Below, one piece after another: positions 37,254 to 46,578 of a DNA stretch of 64,000 nucleotides (the stretch's first letter is position 1; every line of letters starts with the position of its first letter). The notes beneath the pieces are model-generated. The model was not told the origin of the DNA, searched no databases, and saw only the letters and a program-made list of their open reading frames with translations. The stretch is from Balneola sp. (GTDB lineage: Bacteria; Bacteroidota; Rhodothermia; Balneolales; Balneolaceae). The position numbers were made by a program, and so were the translations under genes. The stretch lies in NCBI GenBank assembly GCA_002696035.1, contig NZQV01000006.1, positions 62,001 to 126,000 on the forward strand, read 5' to 3'.

Positions 37254-39179
37254 TCAAAGTGATATCTCCTTCACAGACCCCAGCAATCGACCCAAAAACT
37301 TATTTCCATATACTTTATCGATGTGCTCCATATCAGCAATGATCACGAGTAATTCTTTACTTCGGGAGAAAGCCACATTCAGCAACCTGGGAACCGATAA
37401 ACCATTCTTTTTCTCATCAAAGGGACGTACAGAATAATGTCGCTTTCCTCCATTCTGCCACTCACCGCTCATCACTGTATCAAAAATTATAACCGGCTTC
37501 TCTCTTCCCTGGAACGTATGGATCGTGCCAACTTCAATCTCTCCATATCCTTTTTCCCACAAATGGCTTCGTACTTTATACACGCTGTTTCTGAACGGAA
37601 CAATGATCCCGATATCATCAGGAGCATGATTGCGGGTGAGCCGCTTCACACTTTCCTCAATCAGTCGGTGGTGTACTTCGTTGATGGGTTTGAATCCTCG
37701 CTCACCGGATTCCTGCTGCAGCGCCGGATTGTATTTTGCGGTATCAATAAGTGCTACGGAGGCGGATGAGCCGTTATCAAGGTTTCGCCCGTCTGCAGGA
37801 ACTCCCGACTTCAGCCTCCCTTCATAAAATACTGAACTGATCACTCCCGCCAAGTCGTCCTTCATCCGGTATTGTACATCAAAAAAGCTGGTGAAATCCT
37901 TGTTAAAATCATGCCAGTTAAAAAGATCTTCAGTAGATTCTGACTTCGAAACAAAAGTAAAAATATCCTGCTCTAAAAACTCCCGCGATTCGCGATGATC
38001 TGTTATGGCGATGGGAGGTAACTGCATAGGGTCGCCAGCTACCACCAAATGCTTTTTACTTTTGGCAGCCATCAGCAGCATATAGGGAATTCCGGCCATA
38101 GAGCCCTCATCAACTACCACTGCATCGTAACTCAAATTGTAGAACAACTCCGAAGTGCACACTTTGGCAAGAGTAGTTGCCACCAACCTTTTTTTCTTCA
38201 ACTCATATCGCTCATTTAAATTCATAAGCCGGTCGATCTCAATTTCAACGGCTTCTGTTCCGCCGTATTCGTCAAGTTTATTGCCGGCTAGCTGGGTTTC
38301 CAGATCTATCTTTTCGGGGACTTCCTCTCCGTTTCTCATCAGATCATCTACTGTTTCCTGTAACTTTTCATATTTACTGAGTAGATTTTGCAATTGCACC
38401 GCATCGGCTTTTCGCCCTTCCAGTTTACTTTTTACCTGATGTTCAAAAAGAATGTCTTCCAGCCGGGCATCATCCAGGGCAGCCTCACCAAAGCGGGTGG
38501 TATCCTGCAGGTTGAATCCCGGATCAATTTCATACAGTGCATCTATCACGCTAAGTAATCCAACATCTACCGCGCGATTGGTATTCGATACAAAAAGCAC
38601 CCGCTTATTTTGATTGAGCAAGTTCGCCACAATATATCCAAGCGTGGCGGTTTTCCCCGTCCCCGGAGGTCCCCATACATACAGTATATTGTTTTTAAGG
38701 GATTTTTCGATGGCATCCCGCTGCGACTCATTGCGCAACTCATCCACTTTTATTTGGGGCGAACCGGACCGTTCTTTGAAATACTCATCAGGTTTTAGAA
38801 GAGCTTTTAGCTGAGGTATTTCATCCGCTTTATCCTGTAGCTTAATCAGATGTTCTTCCATTTTTTTGAGCACATAATCATTTTCCCATTCCAGGAATAC
38901 TTCGGTGATCTTAGACCCTACATTTTCGGGAAATTCCAGCCGGACTTTCTTGTCCTTGAACTCTACCGGTTCTACTTTATATTCTTTGGAATCTATCTTG
39001 GCCTTGATTTCCTCTGCAAACCTCAACCCTCTGTTCTGAGTCTCAAAAGTATAAATGTACTCGCCCGAAATTTTCTCCAAATTTCCGTTAAAAAGCACAT
39101 CCGTGGAGGGAGTTTCTCTAACGGCTAAAATCTCTTTTTCAATGGCATCAATTGCCTGCTGTAAAACTTTTTTTATCAA
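37254..39179 (-). CDS. Superfamily 1 DNA/RNA helicase, Upf1/IGHMBP2-like
   Basis: 641 residues. After an N-terminal beta domain and coiled-coil (VLKKMEEHLIKLQDKADEI) come the SF1 motifs: Walker A in YVWGPPGTGKTATLGY, motif Ia VLFVSNTNRAVD, Walker B VVDEGSMAG, motif III VVAGDPMQLPPI, motif IV QYRM, motif V GTIHTFQGREK, and motif VI LNVAFSRSKELLVI. The motif order and QYRM are of the SF1B Upf1 group. An insert of about 80 residues between Ia and II is helical. The gene has no partner; role in repair or RNA metabolism unknown. Confidence 0.9.
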   Translation of the reverse strand: MIKKVLQQAIDAIEKEILAVRETPSTDVLFNGNLEKISGEYIYTFETQNRGLRFAEEIKAKIDSKEYKVEPVEFKDKKVRLEFPENVGSKITEVFLEWENDYVLKKMEEHLIKLQDKADEIPQLKALLKPDEYFKERSGSPQIKVDELRNESQRDAIEKSLKNNILYVWGPPGTGKTATLGYIVANLLNQNKRVLFVSNTNRAVDVGLLSVIDALYEIDPGFNLQDTTRFGEAALDDARLEDILFEHQVKSKLEGRKADAVQLQNLLSKYEKLQETVDDLMRNGEEVPEKIDLETQLAGNKLDEYGGTEAVEIEIDRLMNLNERYELKKKRLVATTLAKVCTSELFYNLSYDAVVVDEGSMAGIPYMLLMAAKSKKHLVVAGDPMQLPPIAITDHRESREFLEQDIFTFVSKSESTEDLFNWHDFNKDFTSFFDVQYRMKDDLAGVISSVFYEGRLKSGVPADGRNLDNGSSASVALIDTAKYNPALQQESGERGFKPINEVHHRLIEESVKRLTRNHAPDDIGIIVPFRNSVYKVRSHLWEKGYGEIEVGTIHTFQGREKPVIIFDTVMSGEWQNGGKRHYSVRPFDEKKNGLSVPRLLNVAFSRSKELLVIIADMEHIDKVYGNKFLGRLLGSVKEISL

Positions 39180-39200
39180 AATAAAAGAAATGTTAAATGC

Positions 39201-39241
39201 GAAATGTTGAAATTTTAATTGATTCTAAAATTCAACATTTC
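39201..39241. terminator. Hairpin of the TTGAATTTT family
   Basis: GAAATGTTGAAATTTTA and TAAAATTCAACATTTC form a 16-bp stem with one bulged A. It lies between the GntR and helicase genes on the same strand and is very similar to 28016-28058; it probably ends the GntR transcript. Confidence 0.6.
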
Positions 39242-39260
39242 TAATCTAGAATTAAAAATT

Positions 39261-40154
39261 TCACTGATCCCACAATTCGGCCCGGATCATTTCGGAGCTT
39301 TTCTCAGAAAGCATATAATCAAGCCGCAGCCTGCTTTTTTGGGGAACCTTTTGTTCAACCAAACGAGCGCTGTCTGAGGTATACAAGATAAGATCTGATT
39401 CGCGAACAAAAAGTGGTAGAGACTTCCCGTATGTAGTTCCCGCCACAAAAGATCCTTCAAAATGTATGGAGCGCTTCAGCTCATTTATCACTTTGGGGAT
39501 GGTATCTTCCGAGCCGGTTACCAGTCCGATAGTATCGATTGCTGCACGATCTACCATGGAAAGTAAGATATCCGGATCAAAATCATACACGATCGGCAAA
39601 ATGAGCAGACTTTCCCGCAGGCTCCGGAATTTGTTTACCAAATGAATGGGGACAAAAAGGGCATCGTATTTGGCCGCACTTTCATATTCGTTGATGTCTA
39701 TCACCTGACTTTTTACGCCTACCTGTTTCTGTATGGCATCAGACAACATTCGTCCCATTTCGTGGTTTTCACCCACACTGGCACAGGTTTGAATGCGGTC
39801 AGGCCATTCCATGAATCCCAGCTGTTCCTGAAACAACAATTCGATCTCCGACTCGTCAAGTCCATAGCCGATGAGTTCTTGCACCAGCGCCTGCACTTTC
39901 TCGCCGCCAACTTCCAGCCGGGCCGATTTATCCAAAAGCGGCGTTTGGTTTTTTACGGTGAAGCCGCGTCCCTGCTCTCCAAGTATCAATCCTTCTTCTT
40001 CCAGAAAATGATATGCTTTTCGAACTGTGTGGAAACTCGCTTCCAGCTGCTGGCCCAGTTCCCGGGTTGAGGGCAACATCTCGCCCACCTGAAACTGCTT
40101 GGTGGCGATCATCAGCCGTATTCGATCTGCGATATGTTTAGCGGAGGTTTTCAA
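39261..40154 (-). CDS. GntR-family regulator with a sensor-like C-terminal domain
   Basis: 297 residues. Residues about 1-70 are a GntR winged helix (IRLMIATKQFQVGEMLPSTRELGQQLEASFHTVRKAYHFLEEEGLI). The rest is not the aminotransferase, FadR or UTRA type: after a linker helix, residues 120-290 look like a periplasmic-binding-protein fold (YDALFVPIHLV, TIGLVTGSEDTIPKVINEL, SDLILYTSDSARLV). It may bind a small ligand. The gene is divergent from the TlpA-like gene with a 59-base gap that holds a dyad. Confidence 0.85.
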   Translation of the reverse strand: MKTSAKHIADRIRLMIATKQFQVGEMLPSTRELGQQLEASFHTVRKAYHFLEEEGLILGEQGRGFTVKNQTPLLDKSARLEVGGEKVQALVQELIGYGLDESEIELLFQEQLGFMEWPDRIQTCASVGENHEMGRMLSDAIQKQVGVKSQVIDINEYESAAKYDALFVPIHLVNKFRSLRESLLILPIVYDFDPDILLSMVDRAAIDTIGLVTGSEDTIPKVINELKRSIHFEGSFVAGTTYGKSLPLFVRESDLILYTSDSARLVEQKVPQKSRLRLDYMLSEKSSEMIRAELWDQ

Positions 40155-40165
40155 TTTGTTTGTTA

Positions 40166-40178
40166 AGTATGTAATACT
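40166..40178. promoter_or_regulatory. Candidate GntR operator
   Basis: AGTAT-GTA-ATACT in the 59-base gap between the divergent GntR and TlpA-like genes. GntR sites typically contain GTnnnnnAC cores like this. Its position could control both genes (inference). Confidence 0.45.
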
Positions 40179-40213
40179 ATTTTATTAGTAACTACTCATG
40201 AATTTAAAGGAAC

Positions 40214-41857
40214 ATGAAGATATCCGTTTTTTCAACCATCCTCATACTTTTGTTTTATCAGGAAGTGCAGGTACAGGCACAATCAAATTCAGATTCAGTT
40301 CAAATAATCATTCAGCTGGAGCTTCCTGAGAATACCCCAACAAATTCAAAATTCTTTTTTGCAGGTTCGGTCAATGGGTTTGATCCCGGAGTTGGTTTTG
40401 GCTGGAAGGATAAATCTATTTCCTTTTCAGAAAACAATGACATCTCGGAGCTCAATCTTACTCAACCGGCCGGAGATACGGTTCATTATAAAATTACACG
40501 AGGGACGATCTATTCGGCTGAGGAAAATAACGACTATACCTATCGTAAGCCTCGTGAACTCATTTTTGACGAAGATAAAACAGTCACCGCTACCGTTGAA
40601 TCCTGGCATGATATCCCGCCCGAAAATATGGAACAGCTTTGGCCACTTGTGAAATTGGAGCCTGTCTCTGAAAAGACGTTCAAGTACAATGAATATGATT
40701 ATGATTGGATGGGTACGATCCTGTATGCCGACGATATCGTCAGGTATTTTTATGGCGATCAGATCAGGGGTTTACTTCAGAAGATTGAACCTACATTCAT
40801 AGACACGGTTGTGTACTATCAAGTAACTTCAAAAGCTCCGGATAATAGCCTTCTTGTAGTTGCAGGAAAAGAAAGTAAGGAGGTCTCATGGTCTCTTTAC
40901 GTAGACCAAAATAATGATAATACCATCTCAAAAAGTGAATATGTATTTGCTGAGAATGACAGTATCACATTATGGCAAGGTCTGATTCATTATGACAGAT
41001 TTGAAGGAAAAAAGGTGATCAGCGATACCACTCAAGCCCAGATTGAATTACCTAAAGATCTTCCGGCCGCTTACTCATCCAGTAACCGAAAAGATGTCCC
41101 GGACCTGACTTATGCCTTCCCAACTCAGCAAAAAAAAGCGACTATTTCAACAAACAGTGGTCGTACTACTATCTACATATTGAACTTTTTCGAATACCTG
41201 TTTACGGAAAACCTCCAGGTATATATTGACCGCGATAATGATGGTTTCTTACAGATGGGTTCCGGAACCAATGAAGATCTAACCGTCTACGCCAATGATA
41301 TGAGGAGATCCAAAACCTATTACTCCTATCCACATTTTAAAGTTGGCAACCAAATGTATGAGATCGCAGATATTGATCCCTATGGAAACTGGGTGCGTTT
41401 CAGGCCGTCATTCGAAGAACCACATGAGCAACGAACCGCTATAGAAGTTGGTGTTCCGTTACCTGACTGGAAAGCTGCCACACTTGAGGGAAATTCAACT
41501 GGAAAAGAAAACCTGACCGGTAAATATGTGCTTCTTGATTTTTGGGGAAGCTGGTGCGGCCCTTGTATCGAGGAGTTACCCTACTTAAAACAGGCTTATG
41601 AAGATTTCAAAGGCACTAATTTTGAGATCATCGGGCTTGCTTATGATTCCATAGAATCAACAAAGGAAGCCATTTCAAAATATGATATCGTTTGGCCACA
41701 AGTGATGGATGATGGTGAATTCAGTTCCTTATTTCGAATTCAGGGCTATCCTTTTCAAATCCTTGTGGATCCTGAAGGAACCATCGTTGAAACCGGAAAA
41801 TCTTTGCGGGGAGAAAGGCTTGAAAAAACCTTAAGGAAATATCTTAACCAAGATTAA
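40214..41857 (+). CDS. TlpA-like thioredoxin protein with a large novel N-terminal region
   Basis: 547 residues. A signal peptide (ILILLFYQEVQVQAQ) sends it out of the cytoplasm. The last 135 residues are a TlpA/AhpC-type thioredoxin domain with FWGSWCGPCIEELPYLKQAY (active-site CGPC), FEIIGLAYDS and the cis-Pro region IQGYPFQILVDPEG. Residues 20-410 form a beta-rich region that I do not recognise; it contains two calcium-loop-like stretches, DQNNDNTISKSE and DRDNDGFLQMG. It may pair a redox domain with a ligand-binding part. The divergent GntR gene may regulate it. Confidence 0.82.
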   Translation: MKISVFSTILILLFYQEVQVQAQSNSDSVQIIIQLELPENTPTNSKFFFAGSVNGFDPGVGFGWKDKSISFSENNDISELNLTQPAGDTVHYKITRGTIYSAEENNDYTYRKPRELIFDEDKTVTATVESWHDIPPENMEQLWPLVKLEPVSEKTFKYNEYDYDWMGTILYADDIVRYFYGDQIRGLLQKIEPTFIDTVVYYQVTSKAPDNSLLVVAGKESKEVSWSLYVDQNNDNTISKSEYVFAENDSITLWQGLIHYDRFEGKKVISDTTQAQIELPKDLPAAYSSSNRKDVPDLTYAFPTQQKKATISTNSGRTTIYILNFFEYLFTENLQVYIDRDNDGFLQMGSGTNEDLTVYANDMRRSKTYYSYPHFKVGNQMYEIADIDPYGNWVRFRPSFEEPHEQRTAIEVGVPLPDWKAATLEGNSTGKENLTGKYVLLDFWGSWCGPCIEELPYLKQAYEDFKGTNFEIIGLAYDSIESTKEAISKYDIVWPQVMDDGEFSSLFRIQGYPFQILVDPEGTIVETGKSLRGERLEKTLRKYLNQD

Positions 41858-41875
41858 TCTACTTTTCAAAATACT

Positions 41876-42601
41876 TCACCCATAAAAATCTTCAATGATC
41901 TCAAGATAAGCTTTCACCGTTTTATCTAGTCCCCAAAACAGTGATTTACTAATGAGTGCGTGCCCGATACTTACTTCGTTCAGAACGGTGATCGTTTCGA
42001 GCAGGTCCGGGAGGTTCTCCAGATTCAATCCATGTCCGGCATTTACCTTGATACCCAAGTCGTTTGCCATGTTTGCAGCTTTCCGTAACCGGATAAGTTC
42101 GTGCTTCTGTTTAGCAGGGTTTGCATTGGCGAAGGTTCCGGTATGTAATTCAATGGCATCGGTTCCCAGTTTATGCGCCAGCTCAATATCCTGTGGATTT
42201 GGATCTAAAAACAAACTGATCTCAATATTGGTCTCTCTCAACTTTGGAAATACTCTATTTTTGTAATCATCAAAAACGGATTCCATATCAAGTCCACCCT
42301 CAGTCGTTAGCTCCTCCCTGCCTTCAGGTACAAGCGTGCATAAATGAGGATCCACTTTCGTACAGATATCAAGCATCTCGTCAGCTGCAGACATTTCAAA
42401 GTCCAGTTTTCCGCGTACCGATTCCTTTAACCGATAAACATCTTCATCACGAATATGACGGCGGTCGCGCCGAAGGTGAAATACAATTCCGGCTGTTCCA
42501 GCTTCCTCACAAATCTGTGCCGCTTCAATCGGATCGGGATAGCCTTCACCCCGCGCATTTCTGAGTGTTGCAACGTGATCGATATTGACGAGTAATTTCA
42601 T
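41876..42601 (-). CDS. pdxJ: Pyridoxine 5'-phosphate synthase
   Basis: Last ring-forming step of vitamin B6 synthesis: condenses 3-amino-2-oxopropyl phosphate with deoxyxylulose 5-phosphate. A TIM barrel of 241 residues with NIDHVATLRNARG, FHLRRDRRHI, ELHTGTFAN and VNAGHGLNLEN. The longest frame starts at TTG 42637, but family members start as MKLLVNIDH, which is the ATG at 42601. Many PLP enzymes in this window (rocD, lat, metY, methionine gamma-lyase) depend on the final cofactor. Confidence 0.96.
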   Translation of the reverse strand: MKLLVNIDHVATLRNARGEGYPDPIEAAQICEEAGTAGIVFHLRRDRRHIRDEDVYRLKESVRGKLDFEMSAADEMLDICTKVDPHLCTLVPEGREELTTEGGLDMESVFDDYKNRVFPKLRETNIEISLFLDPNPQDIELAHKLGTDAIELHTGTFANANPAKQKHELIRLRKAANMANDLGIKVNAGHGLNLENLPDLLETITVLNEVSIGHALISKSLFWGLDKTVKAYLEIIEDFYG

Positions 42602-42668
42602 ACTTGTTGTAAATGGTAATTTAAATTCTATGTTCAAAAGTAAGCATATCCGTTTATATTTACAGGCT

Positions 42669-43262
42669 ATGATATCAGACGGAAAAAATTACTCCATAAT
42701 CCTGTTTTTGGGATTGATGATGGTCTCCATTTCAGCCTGCGGAGTCGTTCAGCGTGGAAGTGTTCCCGTACAAGAACCTTCTGCTGAACCTCCAACTCCT
42801 GAGAAAGAAATTCCATATTCAACTCCAAGTGATGACGAAGCCGGCGATACGGAACGCATCTTTGATGACACTTCAGTTTCTTCAGAAAGTGCAGAACTAC
42901 AGGGTTTTTTAGAATTGGCTTACAAAGACTGGAAAGGAACTCCATATTTACTGGGAGGCTCGGGATATACAGGCATCGATTGTTCGGCGTTTATACAGGT
43001 CGTATTTGAAGATTATCTGTTGCAACAGATTCCCAGAACCACACGTGAGCAAATGAATTCCGGTAAGGATATCAGTAAATCATCCTTACGAACCGGAGAT
43101 CTCGTATTCTTTAAAACCGGTCGCCGGTCGTATCATGTTGGGGTGATGGTAAGTCAAAGCGAATTTCTCCATGCATCCACTTCAGAAGGCGTAAAGATCT
43201 CAAAGCTTGAGCATCCTTACTGGCAGGAAACATGGCTTACAGGCCGCCGGTTAATTGATTGA
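42669..43262 (+). CDS. NlpC/P60-family peptidoglycan hydrolase, lipoprotein
   Basis: About 197 residues from ATG 42669. The N-terminus is a lipoprotein signal (LFLGLMMVSISAC), followed by a Pro/Glu-rich linker and an NlpC/P60 cysteine peptidase with all three active residues: Cys in YTGIDCSAFIQVVF, His in RRSYHVGVMV and a polar residue after EFLHASTS. It should cut peptide cross-links of the cell wall, like E. coli MepS/Spr. Upstream in-frame starts (42585, 42630) would make the signal peptide too long. It ends one base before the stop of the convergent GlmU-like gene. Confidence 0.9.
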   Translation: MISDGKNYSIILFLGLMMVSISACGVVQRGSVPVQEPSAEPPTPEKEIPYSTPSDDEAGDTERIFDDTSVSSESAELQGFLELAYKDWKGTPYLLGGSGYTGIDCSAFIQVVFEDYLLQQIPRTTREQMNSGKDISKSSLRTGDLVFFKTGRRSYHVGVMVSQSEFLHASTSEGVKISKLEHPYWQETWLTGRRLID

Positions 43263-44462
43263 TCACAGCTTGTCAGAATGATGATGCATCATGGCTTTGT
43301 AGGCATCACTGAGTTCGATCTCACGGCGTTTCATCATAGCCCTCATCGCTTCAATGGCTTTATCAAATTTGTAAATTCCATAATCTTCAGAGCCCACCCA
43401 CGCAAAGGAAGGAATATATTTAGGGGGAAAACCTCCCATAAAAATGTTTGAACTAACGCCACAAATGGTCCCTGTGTTCAACATAGTGTTGATGGCCGTT
43501 TTAGAATGATCGGCCATAACCGTTCCCAGAAATTGCATACCGGTTTCTATATCCTTTCGAGATTCCCAACCTGACATCCGAACTGTGCTGTAGTTGTTTT
43601 TCAGGTTTGATGTATTGGTATCTGCCCCCAGATTCACCCATTGTCCAAAAATAGAATTTCCCACAAAACCATCATGCGCTTTATTGGAATACGAATGAAA
43701 AATACAGTTAGAGATCTCTCCACCTACTTTACAAACGGGCCCAATGGTGGAGCCGCCATATACCCTCGATGCCATCTTAATGGTTGCTCCCTTCCCCACA
43801 ACAATGGGGCCGCGCAAAATACTTCCCGCCTCGATGGTAGCATCATCCATGAGAACAACGGGGCCTTCTTCGGCAATAATAGTTACGTTTGGCTCAATGG
43901 TTACATTTTCACCTACATACGTATTTTCAAGTGAAAAGACCGACATCGCTGCCGTTTTGTTCTCCTCGGATAGTAATTTTAGTCCCGCATATTGCAGATC
44001 TTTCTCAATCTCAAAACTGTTCAGCAGTAACATATCCCACAAATGCTCGAGGTGGATGGCTTCGGTAATTTCGGTTTCGGTCAGCTCAATACTTGAGAGG
44101 TCAAAATCTTGCTCCTTTAGCATGGGCTGACTTTCACTGCCACCCAGCTTTACAGCAACTGCATCCCCCTTAAAAACAATCTTTTCGTATTTATCCAACT
44201 TTTTGATCTGGTTGACCAACTTTTCAGAGGGCAGAAAACGAGGGTTTATCCAAAGGCATTCATCTGTATTTTCCGCAGAACCGATGGCAAAGACATCTTC
44301 CAAAAAAGCAGCTTGGATCCTTGCAAAACCCGCCACATCAAGGGCATGCATCCACTTCTCCCTTATGGTAAATATTCCTATTCGTAAGTCATCTATTGGG
44401 CGGGTTAACGTAAGTGGATGGAAGCGGGTTGATTTTTCGTCCGGAAAAAAACAGATCTTCAT
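43263..44462 (-). CDS. GlmU-like sugar nucleotidyltransferase/acetyltransferase (Bacteroidetes type)
   Basis: 399 residues. The N-terminus FFPDEKSTRFHPLTLTRPIDDLRIGIFTIREKW is the alternative GlmU form found in Bacteroidota, and the second half is a left-handed beta-helix (TIEPNVTIIAEEGPVVL, IEAGSILRGPIVVGKGATIKM, GNSIFGQWVNLGADTNTSNLKNNY). It is expected to make UDP-GlcNAc from glucosamine 1-phosphate for the cell wall and lipopolysaccharide. The next gene, divergent by 100 bases, is glmS, which supplies the first product of the same path, and this supports the call. Confidence 0.85.
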   Translation of the reverse strand: MKICFFPDEKSTRFHPLTLTRPIDDLRIGIFTIREKWMHALDVAGFARIQAAFLEDVFAIGSAENTDECLWINPRFLPSEKLVNQIKKLDKYEKIVFKGDAVAVKLGGSESQPMLKEQDFDLSSIELTETEITEAIHLEHLWDMLLLNSFEIEKDLQYAGLKLLSEENKTAAMSVFSLENTYVGENVTIEPNVTIIAEEGPVVLMDDATIEAGSILRGPIVVGKGATIKMASRVYGGSTIGPVCKVGGEISNCIFHSYSNKAHDGFVGNSIFGQWVNLGADTNTSNLKNNYSTVRMSGWESRKDIETGMQFLGTVMADHSKTAINTMLNTGTICGVSSNIFMGGFPPKYIPSFAWVGSEDYGIYKFDKAIEAMRAMMKRREIELSDAYKAMMHHHSDKL

Positions 44463-44562
44463 ATTAGAGAATATGTAATTTTGTATTTAGTGTCGTTATT
44501 CTTGATGGCGAATCATATATTTAAGGATATTAAAAACGGAAAGAAAATTTAATTATTAGTAC

Positions 44563-46395
44563 ATGTGTGGAATTGTAGGGTATATAGGAAATAAGCAAGC
44601 CAGTAAAATTATTATTGATGGCTTAAAGAGATTAGAATATAGGGGTTATGATTCGGCCGGAATTGCCACTTTAAATGGCAAAATTCAACTGAATAAAGGG
44701 AAAGGGAAAGTTGCCAACCTCGAGAAAATGATCGGCGACTCTCAGAATGGCTCTATTGGAATTGGCCATACCCGGTGGGCTACTCACGGGGAACCCAATG
44801 ACATCAACTCCCATCCGCATATAAGTCAAAATGGGAAACTGGCTTTGGTGCACAACGGCATCATTGAAAATTACAATACACTTAAGAAGAAGCTTAACGA
44901 CCAAGGCTACGAATTTTATTCTGAAACCGATACTGAAGTTGTTGCAAAGCTTATAGAAAGTTTTCTGGAAAAGGATTCTTCTTCCCTAAAAAAAGCAGTG
45001 CAACTGGCACTTCACCAGGTAACCGGAACCTATGGCATTGCACTTGTTCATTCTGACTTCCCTGATCAGATCATTGTTGCCCGAAAAGGTTCTCCTTTAT
45101 TATTAGGAGTTGGTGACGGCGAAATGTTGATTGCATCTGATGCCTCGGCTGTAGCGGCCTACACCGATAAAGTCGTATATCTGGATGATGGCGAAATTGC
45201 GGTCATCACCAAAGATGACTATACGGTTGAATCATCTGATCAGGTTGAACTGACCAAAGAGATTCACGAGCTGGCTCTCAGCCTTGAAGAGATTGAGAAA
45301 GGTGGGTACGACCATTTTATGCTCAAAGAGATCTTTGAACAGCCTAAAGCTATTTCTGATTGTCTGCGTGGCCGCATCAATGCGGAGGAAGGCACCATCA
45401 CTCTTGGCGGTATTGAGAACGTCATGGATCAGTTGGTGAATGCCAATCGAATTGTGATCGCCGCCTGTGGAACAAGCTGGCATTCCGGTTTGGTGGGAGA
45501 ATATTTGTTCGAATATCTGGCGAAAGTACCGGTTGAAGTTGAATATGCTTCAGAGTTCCGGTATAAAGAGCAGCTGATTGGGGAAGGCGATGTAATGATC
45601 GTGATCTCCCAAAGTGGAGAAACTGCTGATACGCTTGCGGCTCTCCGTGAGGCTCAGTCCCGCGGTGCTTTGGTGCTTGGCGTTGTAAACGTAGTTGGCT
45701 CTACCATTGCCCGTGAAACCGATGCAGGCGTATATATTCATGCTGGGCCTGAAATTGGAGTTGCTTCTACCAAAGCGTTCACTGCGCAGGTAACCGTACT
45801 GACTCTTATGGCTATTCGTCTCGGCTTGGAGAAGGGCACTATCAAAAAAGAAGAAGCTCAGAAACTCATCAAAGAGCTTGCACTTATTCCTTCCAAGATC
45901 GAGAGTATCCTGGAGAATACAGATCATATCGAGCATATTTCACGATTGTTTTCTTATGCACCTAATTTCCTTTATCTGGGACGATCGTACAGTTTCCCTG
46001 TGGCCCTCGAAGGAGCTCTTAAACTTAAAGAGATCTCATACATTCACGCTGAAGGGTATCCTGCTGCAGAAATGAAGCATGGCCCTATTGCCCTGATCGA
46101 CGAAATGATGCCTGTAGTTGTAATTGCGGCTACCCATCATACCAACGATAAAATGATCAGCAATATTGAAGAAGTGAAAGCCCGTAAAGGCCGTATTATT
46201 GCCATTACCACCTCAGAGAATGGTGAAGTTTCAGACCTTGCTGAGTTTTCAACGATCATTCCTGCAACTATGGATGTTTTCTCTCCTCTCCTTTCCGTGA
46301 TCCCTTTACAGCTACTTTCTTATTACGTTGCTGTGAACCGAGGTTGTAATGTAGATCAACCCCGAAATCTCGCCAAAAGCGTGACAGTAGAATAA
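44563..46395 (+). CDS. glmS: Glutamine--fructose-6-phosphate aminotransferase
   Basis: First step of hexosamine synthesis: fructose 6-phosphate plus glutamine gives glucosamine 6-phosphate. 610 residues: N-terminal glutaminase with nucleophile Cys2 (MCGIVGYIG) and HTRWATHG, then two SIS sugar-isomerase domains (AACGTSWHSGLVGEY, ISQSGETADTLAALREAQ, GRSYSFPVALEGALKLKEISY, EMKHGPIALI) and the closing QPRNLAKSVTVE. No glmS ribozyme is present in the 100-base leader. Confidence 0.97.
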   Translation: MCGIVGYIGNKQASKIIIDGLKRLEYRGYDSAGIATLNGKIQLNKGKGKVANLEKMIGDSQNGSIGIGHTRWATHGEPNDINSHPHISQNGKLALVHNGIIENYNTLKKKLNDQGYEFYSETDTEVVAKLIESFLEKDSSSLKKAVQLALHQVTGTYGIALVHSDFPDQIIVARKGSPLLLGVGDGEMLIASDASAVAAYTDKVVYLDDGEIAVITKDDYTVESSDQVELTKEIHELALSLEEIEKGGYDHFMLKEIFEQPKAISDCLRGRINAEEGTITLGGIENVMDQLVNANRIVIAACGTSWHSGLVGEYLFEYLAKVPVEVEYASEFRYKEQLIGEGDVMIVISQSGETADTLAALREAQSRGALVLGVVNVVGSTIARETDAGVYIHAGPEIGVASTKAFTAQVTVLTLMAIRLGLEKGTIKKEEAQKLIKELALIPSKIESILENTDHIEHISRLFSYAPNFLYLGRSYSFPVALEGALKLKEISYIHAEGYPAAEMKHGPIALIDEMMPVVVIAATHHTNDKMISNIEEVKARKGRIIAITTSENGEVSDLAEFSTIIPATMDVFSPLLSVIPLQLLSYYVAVNRGCNVDQPRNLAKSVTVE

Positions 46396-46405
46396 TAGTG
46401 TGGAT

Positions 46406-46442
46406 AATTTCGGGTAAACGCATACCGGGTTTACCTGAAATT
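46406..46442 (+). terminator. Long hairpin after glmS
   Basis: AATTTCGGGTAAAC pairs with GTTTACCTGAAATT over 14 bp (one G-T pair) around a 9-base loop, 10 bases after the glmS stop. There is no long T tract; it may end or protect the glmS mRNA. Confidence 0.65.
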
Positions 46443-46578
46443 CTCTTATTACACCTGTGTTACCCCTTTTTCAACTTTACAAGCCCCTTCACTTATTTTT
46501 GTGGATATCTTGATTTTTATCTCCAAAATCCGTTCAATTAAGTCCGTTTCTATTAGAATATCTTAATATTAAATTTCA

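Noticed and set aside
44463-44562. glmS ribozyme in the leader of glmS
   Set aside because: The leader is only 100 bases and shows neither the conserved core nor the cleavage-site context; this ribozyme class is mainly known from Firmicutes.
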